Assembly (NCBI RefSeq): GCF_008704535.1
Contig: NZ_CP023701.1
Coordinates: 2,728,001-2,792,000 of the forward strand
Direction of reading: 5' to 3'
From: Streptomyces subrutilus
Lineage (GTDB): Bacteria; Actinomycetota; Actinomycetes; Streptomycetales; Streptomycetaceae
DNA length: 64,000 bases
Position 1 is the stretch's first letter. Each line of letters opens with the position of its first letter. A program made the translations under genes and the position numbers. The notes beneath the pieces are model-generated. The model worked only from the letters and a program-made list of their open reading frames with translations, searched no databases and was not told the DNA's origin. This document shows, piece after piece, positions 44,655 to 52,267 of this stretch.

Positions 44655-45251
44655 TCAGTCGCCGGAGCGGTCCGCGGGGCCCCCGTCGGCGTCCTCGCCG
44701 GCGCCGTCGCGGGGTGCGGAGGGGTCCGCGGGGGCGGTGGGCAGGCGCTCGGCGGCGACCACGCCCTCCAGGTAGCCGCGGGCCCGTTCGGTGCGCGGGT
44801 AGGCCTCCAGCAGCTGCCAGAAGTCCGGGCCGTGGCCGGGTACGAGGAGGTGGGCCAGCTCGTGGAGGAGCACGTAGTCGACCACGTACTCGGGCATGCC
44901 CTGGAGGCGGTGCGAGAGCCGGATGCTGCCCTCGGCCGGGGTGCAGGAGCCCCAGCGGGTGTTCTGGTTGGTGACCCAGCGGACGGTGCGGGGGCGGGCG
45001 CGGGCGGCGAAGTACTGCTCGGACAGCCGGTCGGCGCGCTCGGTCAGCTCCGCGTCCCCGAGGGTCCGCTTGCTCTCCTGCGCGGCCAGCTTGTCGAGCA
45101 TCACGCCCACCCAGCGGCGCTCCTCGGCCTCGGACATCCGGGCAGGGATGAGGACGACCGTACGGTCACCCTCGCGGTAGGCGGATACGGTCCTGCGGCG
45201 GCGCGCGCTCCGGCGGACTTCGACGGCGCGCTGGGGTGGGTCGGCGGACAC
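44655..45251 (-). CDS. YgjP/M48-type metallopeptidase
   Basis: A 198-residue protein with a zinc motif HELAHLLVPGHGPDFW (HExxH plus a downstream His), preceded by the WVTNQNTRWGSCTPAEGSIRLSHRL segment characteristic of the YgjP-like (DUF45) family. These proteases are sometimes linked to restriction or repair loci, but the role is unknown. The C-terminal 40 residues are acidic and of low complexity. The start is uncertain: GTG at 45251 is used since the upstream residues look unconserved; the frame is open to 45350. Confidence 0.8.
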   Translation of the reverse strand: MSADPPQRAVEVRRSARRRRTVSAYREGDRTVVLIPARMSEAEERRWVGVMLDKLAAQESKRTLGDAELTERADRLSEQYFAARARPRTVRWVTNQNTRWGSCTPAEGSIRLSHRLQGMPEYVVDYVLLHELAHLLVPGHGPDFWQLLEAYPRTERARGYLEGVVAAERLPTAPADPSAPRDGAGEDADGGPADRSGD

Positions 45252-45496
45252 GCCATGACGGTACCCGGTCGCCGTCGCGGAAGTCCCGCGCGTCCGGGGT
45301 TCGAACACGGTCGGTTCGGAGCCGGTCCCCGGATCGGCCGCCGTCCGCATCCGAATTCTTCATCAGATATGACCGATACCCGCCGCCTGTGGACAACTTT
45401 CCGCACCCGGGGCGGCGGGAGGGCAGTGTGGCGGGGACGGGAAGCGGTGGCCGGGTGCGGTGACCGGGATGAGGCGACCGGGATGAGGGGGCGGCG

Positions 45497-46639
45497 GTGT
45501 ATCCGAAGGTGAAGCCCGCGCTGGCGCGGGCCTGGCGGGATCTGCGGACGGTGCAGTTCGGGGTGACGCCCGCGCACGCGGTGGTGTTCGGGCCGGTGGA
45601 CACGGCGACGGGGTCGCTCATCGACCGGATCGACGGGACGCGCGGGATGGAGCTGCTGCGGGCGGAGGCCGCGGGGATGGGGCTGCCGGACGGGCAGGCC
45701 GACGAGCTGGTCCGGCGGCTGGCGCGGGCCGGTGTGCTCGACGACGCCACCGCCGGCGGTCCGCGGGCCCAGGCCGTCCGGCAGCGGCCGGAGGCACTGG
45801 AGCGGCTGGGGCCGGATCTGGGCTCGCTCTCCCTGGTGCGCCGGGAGCCGGGCGGCGACCTGCGGGGTGTCGCCGCGCGCCGGGCGCTGCGGGTGCAGGT
45901 GCGCGGGAGCGGCCGGGTGGGGGCCGTGATCGCCGCGGTCCTGTCGGGTGCCGGCGTGGGCCGGGTCGACGTCCTGGACGGGGGCCGGGTGGAACCGGGG
46001 GACGTGGCGCCGGGCGGGCTGGGGGCCGCGGGCGTGGGCCGGCTGCGGGCGGAGGCGGCGGCCCGGCTGGTGCGCGAGGCGGCGCCCGGGCGGGCGCCGC
46101 GGACCGGGGAGGACGGGGGCCCGGAGCCGGGGCTGGCCCTGGTGGTGGTCGCTCCGCGGGACGGGCTGCACGCCTGGGCCCCCGATCCGGAGACGGCCGC
46201 GGGCTGGGTCGCCTCGGGCGTTCCGCACCTCTACGCGGGGGTGCTGGAGGGCACGGGGCTGGTGGGCCCGCTGGTCCTGCCGGGGGCCACCGGGTGCGCG
46301 GGGTGCATGGAGCGCGACCGGGTGGAGCGGGACGCGGCCTGGCCGCGGATGCTGGTGCAGTGGCGTTCCGCGCACCGCCGCAGGGCGACCGCCGCCTGTG
46401 ATCTGGGGCTGTCCACGGCGACCGCCGGTCTGGCCGCCGCCCATGCGCTGTCGTTCCTGGACGGGGAGCTGCCCGCGTCGACCGGTGCCCGCTGGGAGGC
46501 GGCCCTGCCGGGCCTGCACTGGGAGCACGCGCCGGTGCGTGCGCATCCCGGCTGTCCGTGCGGGGCGGGTGCCGGGCGGCCAGCGGCGCTCGAGCGGACG
46601 GGAGGAGGATCGGGAGCGGACCGTCCCACGGGCCCATGA
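45497..46639 (+). CDS. ThiF/E1-like protein with degenerate nucleotide site
   Basis: A 380-residue protein. An N-terminal 120-residue helical region precedes a Rossmann-like core VRGSGRVGAVIAAVLSGAGVGRVDVLDGGRVEPGDV, the E1/MoeB/ThiF pattern with GSG-RVG in place of GxGGxG. Later cysteines CAGCME and CPCG resemble the structural zinc site of E1-like enzymes. The adenylating residues (Arg finger, Asp that binds Mg-ATP) are not clearly present, so catalysis is doubtful. The GTG at 45497 follows GAGGGGG. It precedes the ABC1 kinase by 74 bp. In streptomycetes it is annotated as ThiF-family, but no sulfur-carrier gene is adjacent. Confidence 0.75.
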   Translation: MYPKVKPALARAWRDLRTVQFGVTPAHAVVFGPVDTATGSLIDRIDGTRGMELLRAEAAGMGLPDGQADELVRRLARAGVLDDATAGGPRAQAVRQRPEALERLGPDLGSLSLVRREPGGDLRGVAARRALRVQVRGSGRVGAVIAAVLSGAGVGRVDVLDGGRVEPGDVAPGGLGAAGVGRLRAEAAARLVREAAPGRAPRTGEDGGPEPGLALVVVAPRDGLHAWAPDPETAAGWVASGVPHLYAGVLEGTGLVGPLVLPGATGCAGCMERDRVERDAAWPRMLVQWRSAHRRRATAACDLGLSTATAGLAAAHALSFLDGELPASTGARWEAALPGLHWEHAPVRAHPGCPCGAGAGRPAALERTGGGSGADRPTGP

Positions 46640-46713
46640 CAGGATGCGTGGGGTCCGAGGGGTCTTCGTGAACCGCCGCTTGCGGCGCGGCTGTCTGGGA
46701 AATGGAGGGGCGC

Positions 46714-48042
46714 ATGTCTGATCTTCCCCGGAAGGCGGTCACCCGTACCGTCAAGCTGGCCGCGCTGCCGCTCGGCTTCGCGGGCCGGGCCACGTGGGGC
46801 CTGGGCAAGCGGATCGGGGGCAAGTCGGCGGAGATCGTGGCGCGCGAGCTCCAGCAGCGCACCGCCGAGCAGCTCTTCAAGACGCTCGGTGAGCTGAAGG
46901 GCGGGGCCATGAAGTTCGGCCAGGCCCTGTCCGTCTTCGAATCGGCCCTCCCCGAGGAGGTCGCGGGCCCCTACCGGGCCGCGCTGACCAAGCTGCAGGA
47001 GGCCGCTCCGCCGCTGCCCGCCTCGACCGTGCACCAGGTGCTGGCGGAGCGGCTCGGGGCCGACTGGCGGGAGCTGTTCGAGGAGTTCGAGGACAAGCCG
47101 GCGGCTGCGGCCTCGATCGGGCAGGTGCACCGGGCGGTGTGGCACGACGGCCGTCAGGTGGCGGTCAAGGTCCAGTACCCGGGGGCCGGCGAGGCGCTGC
47201 TCTCGGACCTGAAGCAGCTGGCCCGCTTCGCCGGGCTGCTGGGCCCGCTGATCCCGGGCATGGAGATCAAGCCGCTGATCAAGGAGTTGCGCGACCGGGT
47301 CGCGGAGGAGCTGGACTACGAGCTGGAGGCCGAGGCGCAGCGCACCCACGCGGACGCGTTCGACGGCGATCCCGACGTGGTCGTGCCGGACGTCGTGCAC
47401 CAGGGCGACCAGGTCCTGGTGACCGAGTGGATGGAGGGGACGCCGCTGTCGGAGGTGATCGCCGACGGCACGCAGGAGGAGCGCGACCGCGCCGGGCAGT
47501 TGCTGGCCCGATTCCTCTTCTCCGGCCCCGCCCGCACCGGGCTGCTGCACGCGGATCCGCACCCGGGCAACTTCCGGCTGATATCGGGCCCGGAGGGCCG
47601 GATGCGGCTGGGCGTGCTGGACTTCGGCACGGTGGACCGGCTGCCCGGCGGCTGGCCCAAGCCCATCGGCCGGTCCCTGCGGATGACGCTGGACGGCGAC
47701 GCCGAGGGGGTCTACGGGCACCTGTGCGCCGAGGGGTTCGTGAAGGGGTCCGTCGAGCTGGACCCGGACGCGGTGCTGGACTACCTGAAGCCGATCATCG
47801 AGCCGGCCGAGGCGGAGGAGTTCACCTTCACCCGGCCGTGGCTGCGCGGCCAGGCGGCCCGGATCGCCGACCCCCGCTCCCCCGCGCACCAGCTGGGGCG
47901 GCAGATCAACCTGCCGCCGTCCTACCTGCTGATCCACCGGGTGACGCTGAGCACCATCGGGGTGCTGTGCCAGCTGGGCGCGACGGTGCGGCTGCGCGAG
48001 GAGCTGGACTCCTGGCTGCCGGGCTTCGCGTCTGCCGAGTGA
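46714..48042 (+). CDS. ABC1/UbiB-family atypical protein kinase-like
   Basis: A 442-residue ABC1 (UbiB/ADCK) protein. Family hallmarks are the KxGQ motif (KGGAMKFGQALSVFESALPEE, near residue 70), the AASIGQVHRA nucleotide loop, the catalytic HADPHPGNF, and the metal-binding LDFGTVD. Unlike UbiB there is no C-terminal membrane anchor evident. Members regulate isoprenoid-quinone metabolism or act as ATPases. The ATG at 46714 is preferred over 46702 because GGAGGGG then lies 4 bp upstream. Its mycobacterial counterpart Rv3197 also neighbours whiB7 and has been linked to macrolide tolerance; the relation here is inferred. Confidence 0.9.
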   Translation: MSDLPRKAVTRTVKLAALPLGFAGRATWGLGKRIGGKSAEIVARELQQRTAEQLFKTLGELKGGAMKFGQALSVFESALPEEVAGPYRAALTKLQEAAPPLPASTVHQVLAERLGADWRELFEEFEDKPAAAASIGQVHRAVWHDGRQVAVKVQYPGAGEALLSDLKQLARFAGLLGPLIPGMEIKPLIKELRDRVAEELDYELEAEAQRTHADAFDGDPDVVVPDVVHQGDQVLVTEWMEGTPLSEVIADGTQEERDRAGQLLARFLFSGPARTGLLHADPHPGNFRLISGPEGRMRLGVLDFGTVDRLPGGWPKPIGRSLRMTLDGDAEGVYGHLCAEGFVKGSVELDPDAVLDYLKPIIEPAEAEEFTFTRPWLRGQAARIADPRSPAHQLGRQINLPPSYLLIHRVTLSTIGVLCQLGATVRLREELDSWLPGFASAE

Positions 48043-48195
48043 CCCCGTAGCGCGGTCGCGGACGCGGTCCGCGGGGCCGCGGCGGGCGGGACGGCCGGTC
48101 GTCGCGGCGGCGGGCGGCGGGCTCCACGGGCGGGCGGCGGCTCCGTGCGGGCCCGGCGTCCCGCCTCCGCGCGGACCGGCGGGCGCTCGAACGCA

Positions 48196-48231
48196 CCGGG
48201 GGGACCGGTCCGTGCGGACCGGTCCCCCCGG
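48196..48231. terminator. Terminator between the ABC1 gene and the wblC operon
   Basis: A perfect 16-bp stem (CCGGGGGGACCGGTCC with its complement) around GTGC, followed by GTTCTTCGT on the plus strand. It lies between convergent genes and can serve both. The 150 bp before it are GC-rich without a coding signal. Confidence 0.88.
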
Positions 48232-48274
48232 GTTCTTCGTGTGCGGTTGCCCGGCCGGCGGTGCGCCGGCCGGG

Positions 48275-48604
48275 TCAGTGCATGACGGCGCGGGCGAGGG
48301 CCCGCCGGGCGCGCAGCGAGACGCGCTCGGCTCGCCGCTGCATGCGGCGGGCGGAGACCAGGCGCAGGGCGTGACGCTCGGCGTCCACCTCGCGCATGCG
48401 GTCGTCCATATGGGCACGGGCCAGGGCTTCTGGGATGAGTTGCATTTCGCGGGTCCTGTTCTGGCGCGAGGTCATCGCACCGGCGGTGATGAAGTCTGCG
48501 TGGGCGGCGCCGTGCGGCTGCTCGCTCGTGGTGTGGGGGGTCATGAGGGCCTGCTTCAAGGGGTCGTGCGTGAGGGGGCGGTCGATGGTTCCGATGGCGG
48601 TCAT
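48275..48604 (-). CDS. Small basic protein translationally coupled to wblC
   Basis: A 109-residue protein whose ATG overlaps the wblC stop (ATGA), which supports real translation. The N-terminal half is polar. The C-terminal half is rich in Arg (REVDAERHALRLVSARRMQRRAERVSLRARRALARAVMH) and predicted helical and amphipathic, as in nucleic-acid- or membrane-surface-binding tails. No cysteines and no known family. Being co-transcribed with the antibiotic-responsive WblC regulator, it should be induced under the same conditions. Function unknown. Confidence 0.7.
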   Translation of the reverse strand: MTAIGTIDRPLTHDPLKQALMTPHTTSEQPHGAAHADFITAGAMTSRQNRTREMQLIPEALARAHMDDRMREVDAERHALRLVSARRMQRRAERVSLRARRALARAVMH

Positions 48605-48972
48605 GCCGTGACGACCGGGTTCTTGCGCGGACGGCCACGGGGACGCTTGCGGGCTACGACCACACCCTGGACGAAGAGCTCGCCACCCCAGACGCCCCAG
48701 GGCTCGCGGCGCTCGGTCGCCCCGGCGAGGCAGGCCTCGACCAGCGGGCAGGTGCGGCAGAGCGACTTGGCGTATTCGACGTCGGCCGGGGACTCGGCGA
48801 AGAAGACCTCGGGGTCGAAGGTGCGGCAGGGAACCGGGACGCCGAGGTTCTCGATGGCGTCGTCGAGCGCGGTCAGCGCGGTGAGCGGGGTCAAGGCGGG
48901 GTCCTCCGGGACTGCGGGCGGGGAGATCGTGTGGGTCTGCGTGACGGACGGGGCGTGCGCTTCGAGTTGCAC
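48601..48972 (-). CDS. wblC: WblC (WhiB7), WhiB-like redox regulator of antibiotic resistance
   Basis: A 123-residue WhiB-family protein. The four iron-sulfur cysteines are Cys49, Cys72, Cys75 and Cys81; the sigma-binding turn EPWGVWGG is at 90-97; and the AT-hook RPRGRPRK at 110-117 defines the WhiB7/WblC subgroup. It binds SigA/HrdB and AT-rich DNA next to -35 elements and activates intrinsic resistance genes in response to ribosome-targeting antibiotics. The GTG at 48972 follows GAGGAAG. A 650-base leader contains an upstream ORF, an attenuator and a self-binding promoter. Its stop overlaps a coupled small gene. Confidence 0.97.
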   Translation of the reverse strand: MQLEAHAPSVTQTHTISPPAVPEDPALTPLTALTALDDAIENLGVPVPCRTFDPEVFFAESPADVEYAKSLCRTCPLVEACLAGATERREPWGVWGGELFVQGVVVARKRPRGRPRKNPVVTA

Positions 48973-49094
48973 GGTGGTTTCTTCCTCGTCTTGGTGGCTA
49001 GTCGTTCCGGCCGGTCGGCCGGTCTCGGCTGGTACCTGGTTCTGCCAGTCCCGAGGCCCCTTCGCTCCGTCGTCCCCGTTCGGGGACAAACAGA

Positions 49095-49129
49095 AGGGCC
49101 GCGGATCCCGGGTGGGGTTCCGCGGCCCT
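49095..49129 (-). terminator. Intrinsic terminator (attenuator) in the wblC leader
   Basis: On the minus strand AGGGCCGCGGA (49129-49119) pairs with TCCGCGGCCCT (49105-49095) around a 13-nt loop, followed by TCTGTTTGT. It stands 122 bp before the wblC start and 23 bp after the upstream ORF stop. The CCGCGGAA at its 5' arm (49125-49118) is also complementary to TTCCGCGG near the end of the upstream ORF (49188-49181), allowing an alternative, antiterminating pairing. Confidence 0.85.
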
Positions 49130-49152
49130 GAAGGCGCCGGCCTGATCACACG

Positions 49153-49470
49153 TCAGGCTGGATCACTCCAGGGTTCGAGCCCGCGGAAGGCCCACATCAG
49201 GTGGTGCTGCTGCTTCGTCTGCTTCGTCTTGGCTCCGGCACCGGCTGCGGCCGCAAACCCATAGGCGCCGTGCGCCTGGGCTTCCAGTACTGCCACCGGT
49301 GCCTGGATCGGTCGCTCATTGCGCTCGCTGACCGGAAGGGTCGCCAGGAGGGCGGGGCTGCCGGCGGAAATCGCGGACAGACCGGTACCCAGGGCGGAGA
49401 CGGAACCGAGCAGGCAGGAAGCGTCGACCGAGCGATCGGTCATTTTGGTGAAGGTCATGAAGCTGGCCAC
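49153..49470 (-). CDS. Upstream ORF (leader peptide) of wblC
   Basis: A 105-codon ORF from GTG 49470, with a perfect AGGAGG (plus-strand 49479-49484) 8 bp upstream. The product begins MASFMTFTKMTDRSVDASC, is Ala/Ser/Leu-rich in the middle, and ends near TKQTKQQHHLMW and EPWSDPA. No known domain. The stop codon lies in a small stem (CCTGA/TCAGG) just before the terminator. Leader ORFs upstream of whiB7 genes sense ribosome stalling so that antibiotics allow read-through; the arrangement here suggests the same. A shorter ORF from an internal ATG is possible. Confidence 0.7.
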   Translation of the reverse strand: MASFMTFTKMTDRSVDASCLLGSVSALGTGLSAISAGSPALLATLPVSERNERPIQAPVAVLEAQAHGAYGFAAAAGAGAKTKQTKQQHHLMWAFRGLEPWSDPA

Positions 49471-49586
49471 TGGTCTCGCCTCCTCTCGGCGTCTCGGGGA
49501 GCGGCCCGAAGGCCCGTCCCGTGCGTATTCGGATAAGTACAGCACGGACCCGGGGCTTCGGAGAAGCCACCGTTTCCGTTGTTAAG

Positions 49587-49625
49587 AACCTATGGGGCTG
49601 CGCGGGGCATGTGCAAACTATTTTT
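49587..49625 (-). promoter_or_regulatory. Putative autoregulated wblC promoter
   Basis: Reading the minus strand: an A/T-rich block (AAAAATAGTT, 49625-49616) directly upstream of -35 TTGCAC (49616-49611), 18 bp, then -10 TAGGTT (49592-49587). An AT-rich element abutting the -35 is the recognised signature of WhiB7/WblC-activated promoters, consistent with self-activation. Confidence 0.7.
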
Positions 49626-49636
49626 CCGACGATTTT

Positions 49637-51802
49637 CTACGCGTCGTCAGCATCCTGGCTCCCAGGTTCCTGACCTGCACAGATGGCCAGAACATCGACT
49701 CCGTAGCGGTCGAGCTTCCGGCCGCCGACCCCGGAGATCATCGAGAGCTCTCCCGGCTCGCCCGGAGCGGCCTCCGCGATGGCCATCAGCGTCTTGTCCG
49801 TGAAGACGCAGTACGCGGGCACGCCCTGGTCCTGGGACTGGGCGGCGCGCCACTCGCGCAGCCGTTCGTAGAGCCCCTCGTCCATGTCGGACGGGCAGTC
49901 CTCGCAGCGCATCAGCTTCAGCTCGCCGGCCTCGGTCAGCGTCCTGCCGCAGACGCGGCACAGGACCGGCCCGCGGCGGCCGCGCTTGCGGGCCCCTCCC
50001 TCGGCCGCGGGGCCCTTCCCCGCGCCCCGGGCCGCGGAGCCGGGCCGCAGGCCGCTCAGGAAGCGGCTGGGGCGCCTGGAGGGCCGGCCGCCCGGGGCGC
50101 GGGAGAGCGCCCAGGAGAGGTTCAGGTGCAGCCGCGCCCGGGTGACGCCGACGTAGAGCAGCCGGCGCTCCTCCTCGACCTGCTCGTCGGTCTTGGCGTA
50201 GGTGATCGGCATCATGCCGTCGGTCAGGCCCACGAGGAACACGGCGTCCCACTCCAGGCCCTTCGCCGCGTGCAGCGAGGCGAGGGTGACGCCCTGGACG
50301 GTCGGGGCGTGCTGGGCGGCCTTGCGCTCGTCCAGCTCGACCGTCAGGTCGGCCAGGGTGGCGCCGGGCCGGGCCCGGGCGAAGTCCTCGGCGAGCCGGA
50401 CCAGTGCGGCCACCGACTCCCACTGGTCGCGCACCGCGCCGGACCCGGCGGGCGGCTGGGCGGCCCAGCCGGTGGAGCTGAGCACGGCCCGCACCTGGGA
50501 GCCGAGCTCGACGACGTCGTCGAGCAGCGGGTCGTTCCCGCCGGAGCGGGCCGCTCCGCGCAGGGCGAGGATCGCCTTCTGCACCTCGTTGCGCTCGAAG
50601 AAGCGCTCCGCCCCGCGCAGCTGGTAGGGCACGCCGGCGTCGGCGAGGGCCTGCTCGTAGACCTCGGACTGGGCGTTGATGCGGTAGAGGACGGCGATCT
50701 CGCCGGCCGGGACGCCCGCCGCGACCAGGTCGCGGATGCGCCGGGCGACGCCCTCGGCCTCGGCGGGCTCGTCCGGGTACTCGGCGTAGACCGGCTCGGG
50801 GCCGGCCTCGCGCTGGGAGACCAGCTCCAGCCGGTGCTCGGCGACCCGGCCGCCGGCCTGGTTCAGCAGCCCGTTGGCCAGGTGGACGACCTGCGGGGTG
50901 GAGCGGTAGTCGCGGACCAGCTTGACCACGGTGGCCCGCGGATAGCGGGTGCGGAAGTTCAGCAGGTGGTCGGGGGTGGCGCCGGTGAAGGAGTAGATGG
51001 TCTGGCTGGCGTCGCCGACGACGCACAGGCTGTCGCGCTCGCCCAGCCACAGGTCGAGCAGCCGCTGTTGGAGCGGGCTGACGTCCTGGTACTCGTCCAC
51101 GACGAAGTGCTGGTACTGGGTGCGGATCTGCTCGGCGATGTCGTGGCGGTCCTGGAGGATGCCGACGGTCAGCAGCAGCACGTCCTCGAAGTCGATCATG
51201 CCGCGGTCGCGCTTGAGCTGCTCGTACATGCCGTAGACCTGGGCGATCTCGGCCGGATCACGGGGGGTCTCGCGGCCCGCCTTCAGGGCGGCCGCCGGAT
51301 AGTCGGCGGGCACGGTCTGGGTGACCTTGGCCCATTCGATCTCGCCCGTGACGTCGCGCAGCTCGTTGCGGTCGAGCCGGACGCGGCAGCGCGCCCCGGC
51401 CTCCGCGACGAACTGGACCTTGCGCTCCAGCAGGCGCGGCACGTCCCCGCCGACCGCCCTCGGCCAGAAGTACTGGAGCTGGCGCAGGGCGGCGGAGTGG
51501 AAGGTGCGGGCCTGGACCCCGCCCGCGCCGAGGCCGCGCAGCCGGCCCCGCATCTCACCGGCGGCGCGGTTGGTGAAGGTGACGGCCAGCACGCTGGCCG
51601 GCATGAGCTGCCCGGACCGGACCCCGTACGCGATGCGGTGGGTGATCGCGCGGGTCTTGCCGGTACCGGCGCCGGCCAGCACGCACACCGGACCGCGCAG
51701 GGTGGTCGCGACCTCGCGCTGCTCCGGGTCGAGGCCCAGGAGCACCGCGTCGGCCGAGTCCGCGACGGCGGGGAAGGACGGGGAGTGCGTTGCTGATGTC
51801 AC
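49637..51802 (-). CDS. uvrD2: UvrD2, superfamily 1 DNA helicase with zinc-binding and HRDC domains
   Basis: A 721-residue helicase. Walker A GAGTGKTRAITHRI lies near residue 43, with VDEYQDVSPLQQ (Walker B), GDASQTIYSFTGA (motif III), and VTLASLHAAKGLEW and YVGVTRAR (motifs V-VI). A four-cysteine zinc site (CRVCG...CEDCP) and a C-terminal HRDC domain (LYERLREWRAAQ...VGGRKLDRYG) are the UvrD2 hallmarks. It unwinds DNA 3'-5' in repair and is essential in mycobacteria as a protein. The GTG at 51802 has only a weak ribosome binding site. It is divergent from mycoredoxin, as in Rv3198c-Rv3198A. Confidence 0.95.
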   Translation of the reverse strand: MTSATHSPSFPAVADSADAVLLGLDPEQREVATTLRGPVCVLAGAGTGKTRAITHRIAYGVRSGQLMPASVLAVTFTNRAAGEMRGRLRGLGAGGVQARTFHSAALRQLQYFWPRAVGGDVPRLLERKVQFVAEAGARCRVRLDRNELRDVTGEIEWAKVTQTVPADYPAAALKAGRETPRDPAEIAQVYGMYEQLKRDRGMIDFEDVLLLTVGILQDRHDIAEQIRTQYQHFVVDEYQDVSPLQQRLLDLWLGERDSLCVVGDASQTIYSFTGATPDHLLNFRTRYPRATVVKLVRDYRSTPQVVHLANGLLNQAGGRVAEHRLELVSQREAGPEPVYAEYPDEPAEAEGVARRIRDLVAAGVPAGEIAVLYRINAQSEVYEQALADAGVPYQLRGAERFFERNEVQKAILALRGAARSGGNDPLLDDVVELGSQVRAVLSSTGWAAQPPAGSGAVRDQWESVAALVRLAEDFARARPGATLADLTVELDERKAAQHAPTVQGVTLASLHAAKGLEWDAVFLVGLTDGMMPITYAKTDEQVEEERRLLYVGVTRARLHLNLSWALSRAPGGRPSRRPSRFLSGLRPGSAARGAGKGPAAEGGARKRGRRGPVLCRVCGRTLTEAGELKLMRCEDCPSDMDEGLYERLREWRAAQSQDQGVPAYCVFTDKTLMAIAEAAPGEPGELSMISGVGGRKLDRYGVDVLAICAGQEPGSQDADDA

Positions 51803-51876
51803 CCCGCCATGCTGCCAGGTCGGGTGGGCCGGACGGGAAAACCGTCCACAGGGTGCCCGCGTCCGTCGTACTTATG

Positions 51877-51902
51877 GGAATGGCGGGGCGGTCGCGTACG
51901 TT
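51877..51902 (+). promoter_or_regulatory. SigR-dependent promoter of the mycoredoxin gene
   Basis: GGAAT (51877-51881), 18 bp, GTT (51900-51902) matches the SigR consensus exactly and lies 44 bp before the ATG, placing the gene in the SigR thiol-stress regulon. Confidence 0.88.
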
Positions 51903-51946
51903 CCTGTAGTCGGACCGACCGGGACCGCCACGAAGGAGAGCGCAGC

Positions 51947-52207
51947 ATGCAGGACACGGGCACCGTCACGATGTACAGCACGACCTGGTGCGGTTACTGC
52001 CGCCGGCTCAAGAGCCAGATGGACCGCGAGGGCATCGCGTACAACGAGATCAACATCGAGCACGACCCGGAGTCCGCCGCCTTCGTGGAGAAGGCGAACG
52101 GCGGCAACCAGACCGTTCCCACCGTGCTCGTGAAGTCCGCCTCGGGCACCGAGGCGGTCATGACGAACCCCTCCCTCGCCCAGGTGAAGCAGGCCCTCGC
52201 CGTCTGA
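51947..52207 (+). CDS. mrx1: Mycoredoxin (glutaredoxin-like mycothiol-dependent oxidoreductase)
   Basis: An 86-residue thioredoxin-fold protein with redox site Cys15-Gly-Tyr-Cys18 (TTWCGYCRRLK), a cis-proline loop TVPTVLV and a glycine-rich helix end. Mycoredoxin reduces mycothiol-mixed disulfides on proteins in actinobacteria, using mycothiol and Mtr. The ATG at 51947 has AAGGAGAG upstream. A perfect SigR promoter precedes it. The mycobacterial orthologue lies between uvrD2 and nudC as here. A 10-bp terminator stem follows. Confidence 0.95.
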   Translation: MQDTGTVTMYSTTWCGYCRRLKSQMDREGIAYNEINIEHDPESAAFVEKANGGNQTVPTVLVKSASGTEAVMTNPSLAQVKQALAV

Positions 52208-52229
52208 CATCCCGCCGTGCGCACGGAGC

Positions 52230-52251
52230 GGCCCCCGCCACGGCGGGGGCC
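52230..52251. terminator. Terminator between mrx1 and nudC
   Basis: GGCCCCCGCC pairs perfectly with GGCGGGGGCC around a 2-nt loop and is followed by TTCT on the plus strand, between convergent genes. Confidence 0.85.
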
Positions 52252-52267
52252 TTCTGCCGTGGTGGGC

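Noticed and set aside
45236..45463. Arg/Ser-rich 75-codon ORF in the gap before the ThiF-like gene
   Set aside because: No ribosome binding site and no domain; composition is that of a random GC-rich frame in a divergent promoter region.
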